From Moniliophthora roreri (taxonomy: Eukaryota > Basidiomycota > Agaricomycetes > Agaricales > Marasmiaceae): a stretch of 64,000 nt of DNA. Under the pieces are notes generated by a model that was given only the letters and a program-made list of their open reading frames with translations, ran no database searches and was not told the origin of the DNA. Both the position numbers and the translations under genes were made by a program. Numbering within the stretch: position 1 is the stretch's first letter; each line of letters begins with the position of its first letter. The DNA lies in contig LATX02000244.1 in the NCBI GenBank assembly GCA_001466705.2, positions 62,001-126,000 of the forward strand. The letters are read 5' to 3'. Of the stretch, positions 1 through 14,440 are shown piece after piece.

Positions 1-100
1 TTAGGAGTCGTACACAATCAAGATCCAGCTGTGCTATGCGAATCTTCATGGAAGCGCTTATCTAGCATATCTGATCTATCGCGTCTTCAATTTTACGGTC

Positions 101-1311
101 ATGGAACTCTCAATCAACTCTCCTGCCGACTTCCATGTTCACCTTCGGCAAGGTGCACTCGCCGAGCTCGTCACTCCCCATGTACGCAAAGGAGGATTTC
201 AGCTCGCCTATGTCATGGTAAATTCATGCTTTCGATCTCATGTTCGTCTCATCACGTCCAAATGTATAGCCCAACTTGAAACCGCCAATCACAACTACAG
301 AACAAGCTCTTGCCTACAAAGCACAACTTGAAAGCATTGATCCCAATGTCGAGTACCTTATGACACTATACCTCTCGCCTTCCCTTACTCCAGAAGAGAT
401 TAAAAAGGCAGCCCAAGCTGGAATCGTCGGGGTTAAATCGTATCCTCGAGGGGTGACCACCAACTCGGATGGGGGGATCGAGTCGTATGAGACATATTAC
501 CCAGTATTTGAAGCGATGCAAGAACAAGACATGGTGCTCAACCTCCACGGCGAGATTCCATCAGATGCTGCGAACGTGAGTGTCGTATCCTTCGAGGTCT
601 CATCGAGCGGCTAAACCTGGGGTCATAGAACGTCCATATCATCAACGCAGAACCCCAATTCCTTCCTCATCTCCATAAGCTACACAAGGCCTTCCCAAAA
701 CTTCGTATAGTCCTCGAACACGCAACTACCCGTGCTGCTGTTAAAGCAGTCAAAACTTGTGGACCGACGGTTGCTTGCACTATTACTGCACATCATCTCT
801 TCTTAACAGTAGACGACTGGGCAGGCCAGTCATGGAATTACTGCAAACCTGTTGCGAAGTTTCCTGATGATCGAGAGGCATTGCGTGCCGTGATTAAAGA
901 GGGTATGCTATTGCTTGAGTGTGCTTGTAATGCAATTCTCAATCCCTCAAAGGCCACCCCCGTTTCTTCCTCGGCTCTGACTCCGCTCCCCACCCTCCTC
1001 ACACTAAATCCACCAGCTCTCCAGACCGCGGATGTGCCGCCGGAATATACACATCTCCCGTCCTACTACCACTAGTCGCACATGTTCTCGAATCATTCGA
1101 CGCCATCGACAGGCTGGAAGATTTCGTGAGCAACTTTGGTCGTGTTTTCTATCGCCGGTCAATTACCGCAGATGCGAAGATTCAAAAGGTTGTGTTGAAG
1201 CAAGTTCTTACCGGGTTCAATATCGAAGAAAGTTACGCGTCAAATGAGGAAAAGGTTGTTCCATTCTGGGCTGGGAAGCAGATTAGATGGATGTTGGTTG
1301 ATGAGAACTGA
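101..1311 (+). CDS. URA4: Dihydroorotase (monofunctional, class II)
   Basis: Converts N-carbamoyl-aspartate to dihydroorotate, the third step of pyrimidine synthesis, in the cytosol. The metal ligands of the family are all visible: the HxH of DFHVHLRQG near residue 13, the lysine to be carboxylated in GVKSYPRG, the histidines in LNLHGE and LEHATT, and the aspartate in GSDSAPH. The ATG at 101 places the HxH at the expected distance from the N-terminus. Three introns can be placed: after YVM (about 218-269), after DAAN (about 575-628), and after VIKE at 'gtatgc' (about 901-948). The last exon ends in RWMLVDEN at 1311. Total length of about 350 residues is normal. It converges on the reductase gene, whose stop lies 84 bases away. 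Confidence 0.93.
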
Positions 1312-1394
1312 TTGTATTTGAATTATGTAGGACAATTAAGGTAGCAAAAATACAGCAGTATACGAATGCCGTCTAGACTTGAGTGTGAACCTAC

Positions 1395-2539
1395 TTAGAG
1401 CTTGTATACCTGTTCTGAGCTGCAGCCTAACTCTGCGAGAGCGCCTCCGACTCGGCCTTGAGAAAAGTTACGACCATACGGACCAGCAATTGCACCGATC
1501 ATACTAGAAAAAGATGAGCGAAAATACAAGGGAATCTATTAACCTCAAACTCACGGTTCAGGCCCACACACTAAAAACAGGATTTTGCGTTCTCGCAGGT
1601 CTATCTGTGAACTTCCAAATATCCTTTTCCACCACTCCATTTTCATAGAGCCATCTTGAAGCGCTTTCGTGATCTGGATTTTGCCAATACGGCCAACCTG
1701 CAGGTCTGACCGACTTTCCTGCGGCTCAACAGAGTCCACAAACAGGTGTAACCGAAACCTGTCTGGGTTTTCTCTCGCATAAGATGTAAGGGGCCCCATA
1801 ATCGCGTCGGGGGGTAATTCCGAAGGTGTCCGACTTGAATGAAGGAGTGTAAAACGCGTAGTAGAAGACTTGGTAGCGATCACATTGTGGAAAAGCTGGT
1901 AGAATGGTGTGATGCCTGTACCGCCAGAAATCTGTCCGATAATACAATTTAGTATGAGGAAAATGACAGACTGAAATGCCAACGCACCATGACTATTTCA
2001 TCCCAGACCCCTTCTTTCCAAGACCATGTCTGTAGAGGTCCCCTCAACTCAATCTCCTCCCCAGTAGTCTTCGAGTGTAACCAGCGTCCAACTTCACCCT
2101 TTGGATACTTCTTAATCCAAAACTTCATTTTTCCTTCCTCATCAAGACCTTCCAGGGGTGTATACGGCCTCTCCACCTGAATATCATCGTCTTTGATGAA
2201 CACAGACCAAATTGATTTCAGAGAAGACGGAGAAGGACGGGACTCCTGTGGTACTGTGAGCGTAATGAGGCGTGTATCTGGACCGGAACCCTCAGTTGAG
2301 GATACAATGCATGGTGTGAAGTGAGAGGGAGATAGAGCTTCGTCTTTCAATGTTGGTGCTCCGCGGGAGACATCGGGTAAGAAAAAGTAGCACGAAGCAA
2401 CTACACCAATTCCCAAGAGGGTAGCTGCGGTCCCGGCAGTTCGTAAGTTGTAAGAACGATGGAGTGCTGCATTTCTGGGGATGTTGGTTCCAAAGCTGCG
2501 TCTAACGATACGCAAAGGTAGTCGGGAAACACTCAACAT
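1395..2539 (-). CDS. Mitochondrial FAD/NAD(P) oxidoreductase of the cytochrome-b5-reductase/Cyc2 type
   Basis: Ferredoxin-reductase-type flavoprotein. The ATG at 2539 opens a basic, Arg/Ser-rich presequence (MLSVSRLPLRIVRRSFGTN) followed by a hydrophobic segment (AATLLGIGVVASCYFFL), which suggests an inner-membrane anchor after mitochondrial import. Next come the FAD motif ERPYTPLEG, the NAD-site motif ISGGTGITPFYQL, and LFLVCGPEP; the last small exon supplies MIGAIAGPYG and a C-terminus ending EQVYKL. Introns separate DEIVM from ISGGTG and CGPEP from MIGAIAG. Known relatives are NADH-cytochrome b5 reductases and yeast Cyc2, which acts in cytochrome c haem attachment. The anchored N-terminus favours a Cyc2-like role, but this is inference; plain b5 reductase remains possible. 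Confidence 0.75.
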
Positions 2540-2835
2540 ACGTTTAGCGCTCACATCCGAAACCAAGTCGGGCGGGGCTCTCTGCTGCAGGTAGGAATAC
2601 ACGCACGGAGCCGGTTCGTCCTGTGTCATTCAAGACATCCATGGCAATCGAGGCACAGACAGGAATACGATACACACTACATATAGACGCAGCAAAACCA
2701 GTGAAGCAAAGATCTAAGAATACGTAGATTAAACGAGAAGAACCTATAAGGTGAACGCGAACGTACAAAACGTGAATGGGCACATCAAAATATGTCAAAG
2801 CTAGCGCAAAAGTCCCAAATGACCATAAATCCACC

Positions 2836-4307
2836 TCAATCCCGCCTCACACTTCCACCACCAGCACTGCCTCCAACTATCACCCTTACATTCGGCACGA
2901 AACTCCTCCTGAAGCCTATCCCCCTAATCAAGAACCCGAGAAAGAAGAAAGCGAGATACGCCTTCGGTCCAGTCTTTACCCTCCTCGCAACCTCCATCGC
3001 ACATTTCACATACACCTTCTGCAGTATCTTTCGATACTTGGCAAATCTTTTGATGAGTTTCTCGAGAAGAAAAGAGAGTAGAATGACAACTTTGGATGAA
3101 AGGAAAGACGGACGCGAGGGGCGAGGCGAGTTCGGTTGATTCGACTGGGATGACGAAAGGGAAGCGAGTCGTAAGGGATCTTCGAATTCTTGAGCAAGTA
3201 GCTCGCGAGCTTGAACAAAGTGTAGCTTGGCGGTACGAATGCTAATGTTTTCGATCGAGTATCCGTTCCCTACCTAAAGTCAGAAAATAGAAGGATACTC
3301 ATTGAGACGATGCTCACCTCTTGGAATCATAAACGACCCGCCCTGTACCAGAACGAGATGTGATTCATGGATTTTGACAGACACTGCTCCTTCTATTACG
3401 AAAAATACCTAAAGGAGGAAGAGAATAGAATGAGTAACAAGTTCCGTGAATTAGTGAACCGTCCAGACATACATAGGCGTTGTCCTTAGTCGTCTTATAT
3501 TCTTTAATTGCTTTGGGCGGTATGTGAATTCTGCCGGATGCAATGAACGATCCTTCTCCATGCAGCTTGCAGAAGGACCATTCCCGACCCACGGGATGTC
3601 TCAGTTGTGATTCGGTATTTCTGTTGGTGGAAGCCACATCTTCATCATAGCTCAGCTTAAGCAAAAAAGTCTCTGGGAAGTGACTCACTTATATCATGCA
3701 CTTCTCCGCCCTTGTACTGCTTCACCACTGCATTCTGCGGGGTGTCTTCGTCCCATCCTTCTTCAGGAAAATGTAATGCAGATACCTCTTGAGGAGCTGG
3801 CTGAGGTCCCGAGGCCTTCGACTTGGAAATCTTGACCCGTTTGGTTCTTGGTGGAGGGACTAAACCTCCAGAAGAATGCGATGGACCTGCAGCGGCGTTA
3901 TTCATGGGTTCGTTTCTCTCCTCTTCACTCGACAACTGTCTCTTTCCTCCACCCGGTGAAGTGATATGAACTGGAGGTGGTGGTTGTGCAGGTGGCGTCG
4001 ACTCCGTTGCTAACGGTGGACTAGGTGGTCGTACTATGGTGAAATTCGATTCTTGTAAAGAGGAAGATGAAGCTGTAAGTGGCGATTCCGAGGTCTCAGT
4101 CGGTTCAGGTACAGGTGCGATAGTTGTATCTGAAGGTGCATCTATATATGTCGACACCGAAGTTGAGTTAGAGGCGACCGACTCGGCAGGCGACGCGGGC
4201 CTGAGGATTGGTTCTGGCGCGCCAGCGTCCATTTTGTGAAGGGATTTAGATTGCAGCTTTCTGGATAGCGAGGGGGGAGGTGCCGTTTTCCGCTGCCTAC
4301 TGTCCAC
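2836..4307 (-). CDS. CENP-C/Mif2-type cupin protein
   Basis: The C-terminal part matches the cupin dimerisation domain of the inner-kinetochore protein CENP-C/Mif2: REWSFCKLHGEGSFIASGR, then TKDNAY joined by an intron to FFVIEGAVSVKIHES, VQGGSFMIPRG, and NGYSIENISIRTAKLHFVQA. The first exon (start at 4307, or an internal Met at 4232) encodes about 200 Ser/Pro-rich residues with a basic RTKRVKISKSK patch. I could not find the arginine-rich CENP-C signature motif that normally precedes the cupin, nor an upstream exon bearing it. After the cupin the frame stays open for about 110 codons to 2836 and includes a hydrophobic stretch (KAYLAFFFLGFLIRGIGF), unusual for the family. The splice between the first exon and the cupin exon (near 3660-3690) is uncertain. 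Confidence 0.65.
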
Positions 4308-4577
4308 GCAGTTGTGGTTCGACTCAGAGTCGCAGGTATATCACAAGCAGCTGGAGGCGGTTAGGCGTGGGAAATTTCCTTATAAAGTAGAACATGACGC
4401 TTGGCATTCACCTCGACCTCACCGGTAGTAAGTATAGTTTATGTCAACTAGCTCGAGCGTGAAGCAAGTACTGATGACGTCCAGTGACATAGAGACGCGA
4501 GGTGATTAGGTTAGAATACATTGTTTCCTACGAGTTTTATGTTTTCCGATGTCCGTGCAATGTTAAAGTCCATTCCA

Positions 4578-6355
4578 TCATTCCATTCCATTCCTCATGT
4601 TATCGAACTGACTCTTCTCATACTTCAACCAATTCTTCTGGTGCATATCTATGCCTCCCATTGAGTCTTTGACGATACGAACTAAGCTTCGCCCGGGTTG
4701 GGGATCCTTCCCCGGTCCCTTTTCCGCGTCCTTTCTCTCGCTACCCTTGTCTCCGCTCTGGCACTTCGTGTCAGAACCTACGTCATCACTTTAATCGAGC
4801 AGAAATACGCACCAACTCCCAGAACATGCTACCGCCTAAGCCCATCTTCCGAATCCATTCTCCCTTCCACTGTGCGGCCTCCTCGCTATCAAAGCTGATC
4901 ATCTCTTTCTTGGAGTAATCGTATGTCCAGGTAGCCTTGGCCTTGTCGTCTCTGAAGACATACGAGCCAGGCAAAGGAAGGGCACGATAATCATACACGC
5001 CTGCCTCCCAGCTACCTGGTCCAATGCCATTGAAAGGAGCTCCAGGACCCTCTGTATTCATGAAGGAACGGCCGTAAAGTGGAATGCCCACTATAACCTT
5101 GGGAGGTGCCACCCCGTGCTTGATATAATGAGTGATCGCTGTGTGGACGTTAATGGGCCCTGCAAACAGATTTGCTTGGTGCCCAGCGACACTATCCCAG
5201 GAACCGGCTACATGACACGTCAGTTTGGGCATACAACTGAAGAACAGGAACCGTACCAAAATCATATGCCATCATGTTCCAAAAGTCAAGGTACTTGTCC
5301 ATCTGTTTGATATGGAGTCGATTGTAGTTGTCTGGCCCGCACGGTGCAGCTATCTGATGACAAGAAATCAGTGAAGAGACTACTAAGCATATTACAAACA
5401 TTGCTTACTGTCAAGAGGAAGCGATAATCTGCGCCTTTATTCCTTGCGTGTTGATCCAAGGCTTCTCTCATTTCTTTCAAGAGGTCGACATAGCCTCGAG
5501 CCTGATGATCATTCTGCGGATATTCGTAGTCGATATCCAATCCATCGAGTCCGTAATCCTCGAGGAGGGTGATAGAACTTTCGATGAATTTCCTGCGATG
5601 TGCTGGAGACACGACGACAGGATGGAAGGACGGAGAGTAAGTCCACCCTCCGATAGATAGTAAGAGCTTCAAATGCCTGTTTGCCTTCTTCAGTTTGTAA
5701 ATGGCTTTGAAGTTGCCATATAGGTTGTTCCCCTGGTCATTCCAGGAATCGCCTGGATAGTGAATGTCTTGGTCGGCCCATTTGTCGGATAGGTATACTT
5801 CTCCGGAGTCAGGCCTGACGTTGGCAAAGGCATAGAGAATATGTCTGGAAGCAGAGTAAGGCGGTTGCAAATTGGAGAGAAGAGGTAATCGCACGTCAAG
5901 TCTTGGACTGGAATGAGCGACGGAGGGAATTTCCTGCCATAGATACCCCAATTCGTGAAACTGTGGTTTGTTCAGAATCATCAGACGGATTCCCGGTAAG
6001 AAAAGTAATACAGTGCGACGTACTATCCAACACTATATTTTCCCGGCATATTTGTTTCTCCTTGTTCAATCTCTGTCCCGTTCCCTGCTGAGCCTACTTC
6101 TGGTATACCGACTGCTGAGGTTGGTTTTGAGTCTACCGGAACAGTCTGGGTCGGAGTTTGGGAGCTTGCAACAGTGCTTTCGGAGTCAAGGTATTGCGTC
6201 ACAGACCACTGGCCTGCTTTATAGAAAACGAGTGCGATGATTGAAAATACCGCAAGATATGCGATATGGCGCTTCAGTGAGCGTGGTTTTTGTTGCTTTG
6301 GGAGAGGCAGTTGCCCGTCTTCATTTGTAGGAAGTGGTTCATATGCAGGTGTCAT
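4578..6355 (-). CDS. GH18 chitinase, membrane-anchored
   Basis: Glycoside hydrolase family 18 enzyme that cleaves chitin. The ATG at 6355 gives a short cytosolic tail, a single membrane segment (HIAYLAVFSIIALVFYKAG) and a Ser/Thr/Pro-rich stalk, so a type II anchor with an outward catalytic domain is likely. The barrel starts at VGYFTNWGIYGRKFPPS across an intron; LSIGGW and the catalytic motif DGLDIDYEYP follow, then NMMAYDF, GIPLYGRSF and the closing GGSMFWEL. The last exon encodes a charged tail with KDPQPGRSLVRIVKDSMGG and ends at 4578. About five introns of roughly 50 bases interrupt it. A paralogue lies directly upstream in the same orientation. Likely role is remodelling of its own cell wall. 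Confidence 0.9.
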
Positions 6356-6501
6356 ACGTAACAACCACCTCCTGCGGTCAGTCTTTATGCAGTGATGCTG
6401 CGCTTGGCTATACCGCTCCACTGCGGGGTCGGTGTAGACGGGGACTGCGAGAACTAAGTTATATACAAGCACTACTCGATCAATTACACCGGCGTAATTA
6501 T

Positions 6502-8023
6502 TCATTGCATACCATTTCTCATATTGTCGAATTGGCTCCGCTCATAGCTCAACCAGTTCTCTTTACTTGTATCCAAGCCACCCATAGCATCCTTGACCAC
6601 ACGAACCAAGCTTTGGCCTGATTGTGGATCCTTACCATAGCCTTCTTCCATGCCTTCTCTGTCGCAGCCTTTGTCTCCGCTCTGTCCAACTCGTTAGGCA
6701 GTATCCAAGTAGGCACTCCATAGACTCAAACAACGTACCAGTTCCCAAAACATACTCCCACCTAGCCCCACTTCCTGAATCCACTCTCCCTTCCATCGCG
6801 CCACTTCCTCACTGTCAAAACTTATCATCTCCTTCGTGGATTCATTATATGTCCAGCTAGTCTTGGTCTCCTCGTCGTGGCAAACATAGGAATCGGGCAG
6901 AGGAAGGGTACGATAGTCGAAAACACCCGCTTCCCAAGTTCCAGGTCCTACACCACTGAATGAAGCACCAGGTCCATCGGTATCGAGGAATGAACGTCCA
7001 TAGAGTGGAATACCCAAAATAATCTTAGAAGGCGCAACACCATGATCAATGTAGTGGGCGACTGTCTGATGAATGCAGGCTGAGCCACCGTAAAGATTAG
7101 ATTGGTGTCCAGAAACACTATCCCAGGAACCAGCTAGAATTCCGATGTCAAGAGAGAATTGTCAGTAAAACATCATGGTCACCTACCAAAATCGTACGCC
7201 ATCATATTCCAAAAATCAAGATACTGGTCCATCTCGCTGATGCGAAGACGATTATAATTGTCTGGACCACACGGCGCAGCGATCTATGAAGAAATTAAGA
7301 CGAAGCCAATACTGATTTTTGAGAAGGGAAACCAACCGTGAGCAAGAAGCGATAGTCGATTTCCTTGGTCCTCGCGTGCTCATCCAAAGCTTCTCTGAGC
7401 TCTTTGAGTAGCTGTACATATCCCAACGCCTGTTCGTCATCCTGAGGAAATTCATAGTCGACATCTAAGCCATCTAGACCGTAATCTTCTAGTAGGGTCA
7501 CTGCACTCTCTACGAACTTTCTCCTGAGCTCAGGGGAGACAACGATAGGGTGAAGGTAAGAAGAATATGACCATCCACCGATAGAGATCATAATCTTCAA
7601 ATGACGATGTTCCTTCTTCAATTTGTAGAGAGCCTTCAAATTTCCGTATAGGTTGTTTCCTTCCTCATCCCATGTATCACCGTCGTAGTGAATTTCCTGA
7701 TCAGCCCATTTGTCGGAAAGCTGGACCTCTCCCGTTTCGGGATTTACGCTCGCAAAGGAATAAAGGATGTGTCTGGACGCGTAAGGGGTCGGTCAGTACT
7801 CACACAGGTTGGAGCGGATCCTGGACGTACGTCAGGTCATCGATAGGAATGAGGGACGGTGGATATTTTCGGCCATAGATACCCCTTATAACTGTTAAGA
7901 ATAGTCCATCATATTATGCAAATATGTACCAGTTGACGAAGCTTGCAATTCTGTTTAAACGTGTCATGAAACGGTGGGCATCAGAACGACCACTCACTAT
8001 CCAAGACTTTGTTTTCCCGTCAT
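6502..8023 (-). CDS. GH18 chitinase, tandem paralogue
   Basis: Tandem copy of the neighbouring chitinase, carrying the same barrel landmarks: LGYFVNWGIYGRKYPPS, MISIGGWSYS, the catalytic DGLDVDYEFP, GIPLYGRSF and GGSMFWEL, and a C-terminus rebuilt from the last exon (KDPQSGQSLVRVVKDAMGG to a stop at 6502). The coding start is uncertain. The first in-frame ATG is at 8023 (MTGKQSLGYF), only a few residues before the barrel. Open sequence continues upstream to a CTAG that could be a splice acceptor, so a 5' exon carrying a signal or anchor may lie within 8060-8200, but I could not identify one. A 45-base intron at 7885-7929 splits the Trp codon of VNWGIY; the paralogue has no intron there. Confidence 0.85.
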
Positions 8024-8445
8024 TTCCGTTCGGTTGCGAGTGTCAGTTTGTTTGGTTTGTTGGGAGCTTCTGTGAATATTCGTCGAAGCTGTCTAGGAAT
8101 GGGGCGCGTTGTTGAGAACAAGAGGAAGAACGACGTTGACTGAAATGCGGCTGACCCGACATCTTGTCTTATATCCTTATATCCACCAATTGACATCGTC
8201 TCTGGTTATCTGATGCACTGTGCTGCGCATTTCAAGTTCTTAGGGGTTCCGAGAGGTCCAAGATTGAACGCCAACACTACGCCAAGGAATGAAATAGGTT
8301 CGCAGACAGCCTACCTCGTGGGACGTCACTTCGGCCACGCTGAGTCGCCGCGTCGGCCAAACCCTTTTCACTTAAACTACTCGTCTAATTCATACGATCC
8401 TCAAAGTGCTGGAGAAAAGCATGAGAAACAGTATACAATTTCAGC
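8024..8445. other. Intergenic region between chitinase 5' end and PEX6 3' end
   Basis: About 420 bases between two minus-strand genes. It holds the presumed promoter and perhaps an unrecognised first exon of the upstream chitinase: on the minus strand an ATG near 8160 preceded by AT-rich 'tataagga' repeats opens a short Ser/Arg-rich frame. No other gene was seen. Confidence 0.5.
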
Positions 8446-12377
<3,932 letters not shown>

Positions 12378-12418
12378 TGACAAAATTCACGCGCAAGTCA
12401 CACCGCATATCAACTCTC
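12378..12418. promoter_or_regulatory. Very short PEX6/GAR1 bidirectional spacer
   Basis: Only 41 bases separate the two divergent ATG codons (minus strand 12377, plus strand 12419). Each gene's core promoter or 5' leader must therefore overlap the spacer or the first exon of its neighbour. Confidence 0.6.
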
Positions 12419-13289
12419 ATGAACCGCGGTGGAGGATCAAGAGGCTCTGGCGGGCGGGGCGGAGGTGCGTGATATTTGCTTCTTATTTTTTTTAGTAGTT
12501 CAAAGGATTTGTTAACAGGCCGTGGTGGAGGACGAGGAGGATTCCAGCAAAGGGACGCAGGCCCACCGGACACAGTCCTTGGTATGAAACATCAAAACAA
12601 TATTTTCTCCCTCAGCGGCTCACCTGTGAAACAGAGATTGGCTCGTTTATACATGCGGTAGAAGATGAGATGCTATGTTCATCGACTATGCCAGACAAAG
12701 TGCCGTATTTCAACGCACCAATCTACCTACAAAATAAGTCTGTTATCGGCAAGGTCGACGAGATTCTAGGTCCTATAAATGAAGTGTATTTTTCAATCAA
12801 GATGGGTGAAGGCATGGTGGCCAGTAGTTTTCAAAAGGGCGATAAAGTGTATATTGGAGGAGACAAGCTTTTGCCCATAGAAAGATTTTTACCCAAACCA
12901 AAAGCACCCGGAGGTACGTACATTGGCTTGAAAAAAAGATACATTGACTAAACTATGTTGCAGGCGTCTCAAGTACATACATTCAGTCTATTTGTCATAG
13001 ATAGTACTGACAAACGTTTACAGAACGAGGGAAAGGTGCAGGTCGTGGCGGATCGGGTGCACGAGGTCGGGGAGGCGGACGAGGAGCACCGGGCGGCCGT
13101 GGTGGACGTGGTGGACCCCCAAGAGGTGGTGGTTTCTCGGGCGGGAGAGGTGGACGAGGTGGTGGTGGATTCGGTCGTGGTGGTGGGGGCGGATTTGGCG
13201 GTGGGGGCGGATTTGGTCGTGGTGGTGGCGGTGGTGGCGGATTTGGTCGTGGTGGTGGACGAGGGCGAGGAGGATTCCGTGGCTCATAG
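12419..13289 (+). CDS. GAR1: H/ACA snoRNP subunit Gar1
   Basis: Nucleolar component of H/ACA pseudouridine-synthase particles. The architecture is diagnostic: a short N-terminal glycine/arginine-rich tail ([15 protein letters not shown]), a central core with [30 protein letters not shown] and [20 protein letters not shown], and a long C-terminal RGG tail ending [10 protein letters not shown]. The ATG is at 12419. Introns follow GGRGG (about 12467-12520) and separate the DTVL, VEDEML and core exons; one more precedes the C-terminal RGG exon. The stop is at 13287-13289. The repetitive GC-rich 3' exon produces long open frames on the opposite strand, which are artefacts. Confidence 0.93.
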
Positions 13290-13391
13290 TACACAGAATC
13301 TTTGTTCCATAATTTTCGAAATCTTCTCTTGCCCTTTTTCACGATCATCTTCAACTGCAAACCTCGGAAGGTGTGTCTTGAGGTACAACAC

Positions 13392-14201
13392 TCAGGGCTT
13401 GAGTCCTTTGATCTCGGTAGCAACTTCTTCGAACCGTTCGGAGCGTTCAGTTTGACTGGGGATTGTCTGTGGACTTTGTCAAACATCGTCCTTTGCGAGG
13501 TGACGAATGAGCTTACCTGTACAAGTTCTTCTGCCATGGCGGTCGCTTTGAAGAAGCCTTCGGTTCGACTATCATCGAAAGAGTCTTGAGTGTATTCATT
13601 AGTACAAGTTGTCGGTTATAGTCGCTGTTTCATGCTCACCCTCCATCGTAATATCTCCAGAATCCACGGTCTCCTCTATTCCTGGGAGCGAAGCCTCCAT
13701 CTTAACTTCATATTCGTGCAGATCTTCAATAGATTTCGCAATCCTAGCTGGCGTACTTCGTCGAATTTCCGCAATGACTTTGTGACAACCTTGCCTGCGA
13801 TCTGCTATTGACCACACTCTTCTATCCAGGGCTTCATCGAAGGGCTCAACATCTGCAGAGCATTTAGAAACCTAAGTTATATTACCATATACCACGCACC
13901 TATCTGGTCTCCAGTCAGATCCTCAAAGTTACGGCCATTTATTCGAAGATTCGGTTGTGCGAGTGTCAACATTTGGCTAATGAACTGAAAGCGGGTCAAG
14001 AGCTGTATATTGACAGAATAAACGGTATCTCACCCGCTCTGTATGCTGAATCAAAGCTTCCTTCTCGCTTTGAAGACCCTGAGCGGCGATTTGAGTATGT
14101 AACTCTTTCAAAAGCGAAGTCTTGTAATTGTTGACAACCCGCTCCCAGTCAGCCATGGAGTCGATGGAAATACGCTGGATATCTTCGCGAGAGGTGTTCA
14201 T
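13392..14201 (-). CDS. NSL1: Kinetochore MIND-complex subunit, Mis14/Nsl1 family
   Basis: Small coiled protein of the Mis12/MIND complex, which links centromeric CENP-C to the Ndc80 microtubule-binding complex. Seen: an N-terminal helix (MADWERVVNNYKTSLLKEL), NLRINGRNFEDLTGDQI, then the family signature VEPFDEALDRRVWSIADRR, followed by an EIRRSTPARIAKS segment and a C-terminal helix ending FEEVATEIKGLKP at 13392. The EPFDxxL signature with a downstream basic RR-P segment is what identifies the family. The start at 14201 gives MNTSREDIQRISIDS before the first helix; Met 14156 is an alternative. About four short introns. The C-terminus is reached through a 50-base intron beginning 'gtaagc'. It converges on GAR1. 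Confidence 0.72.
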
Positions 14202-14440
14202 AGCAGTGTAGACAAATAGAGAGCAAGCTTCTCAATAGGTATGAGGGTGGTTCGAGTTCAGAACATCGCGTTCACGACGCGTTGTTGCATGTGACTTAAG
14301 TTGATGACCATGACATTGAATTGCTATTGAAACTACCACGATGATGAAAATTGTATCCTATGTCCTGTATGCGTATGAAGATGTATGGAGAGTTCATATC
14401 CCAAATGTGTTGATGTATGCTGAAGTCTGTGTGCAACCAG

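Noticed and set aside
2792..3139. 115-codon plus-strand frame over the CENP-C-like gene's 3' end
   Set aside because: No domain, promoter or splice support, and it overlaps the open minus-strand frame that continues from the cupin domain. Kept as a caution only.
12995..13537. 180-residue Pro/Arg-rich open frame antisense to the GAR1 tail
   Set aside because: It is the mirror of GC-rich RGG codons; GAR1 on the plus strand has conserved motifs and splice sites, and the antisense frame has none.
14240..14275. ggttcgagttc motif resembling a tRNA T-loop
   Set aside because: The flanking bases cannot form the T-stem and no matching acceptor, D or anticodon arms are found around it.
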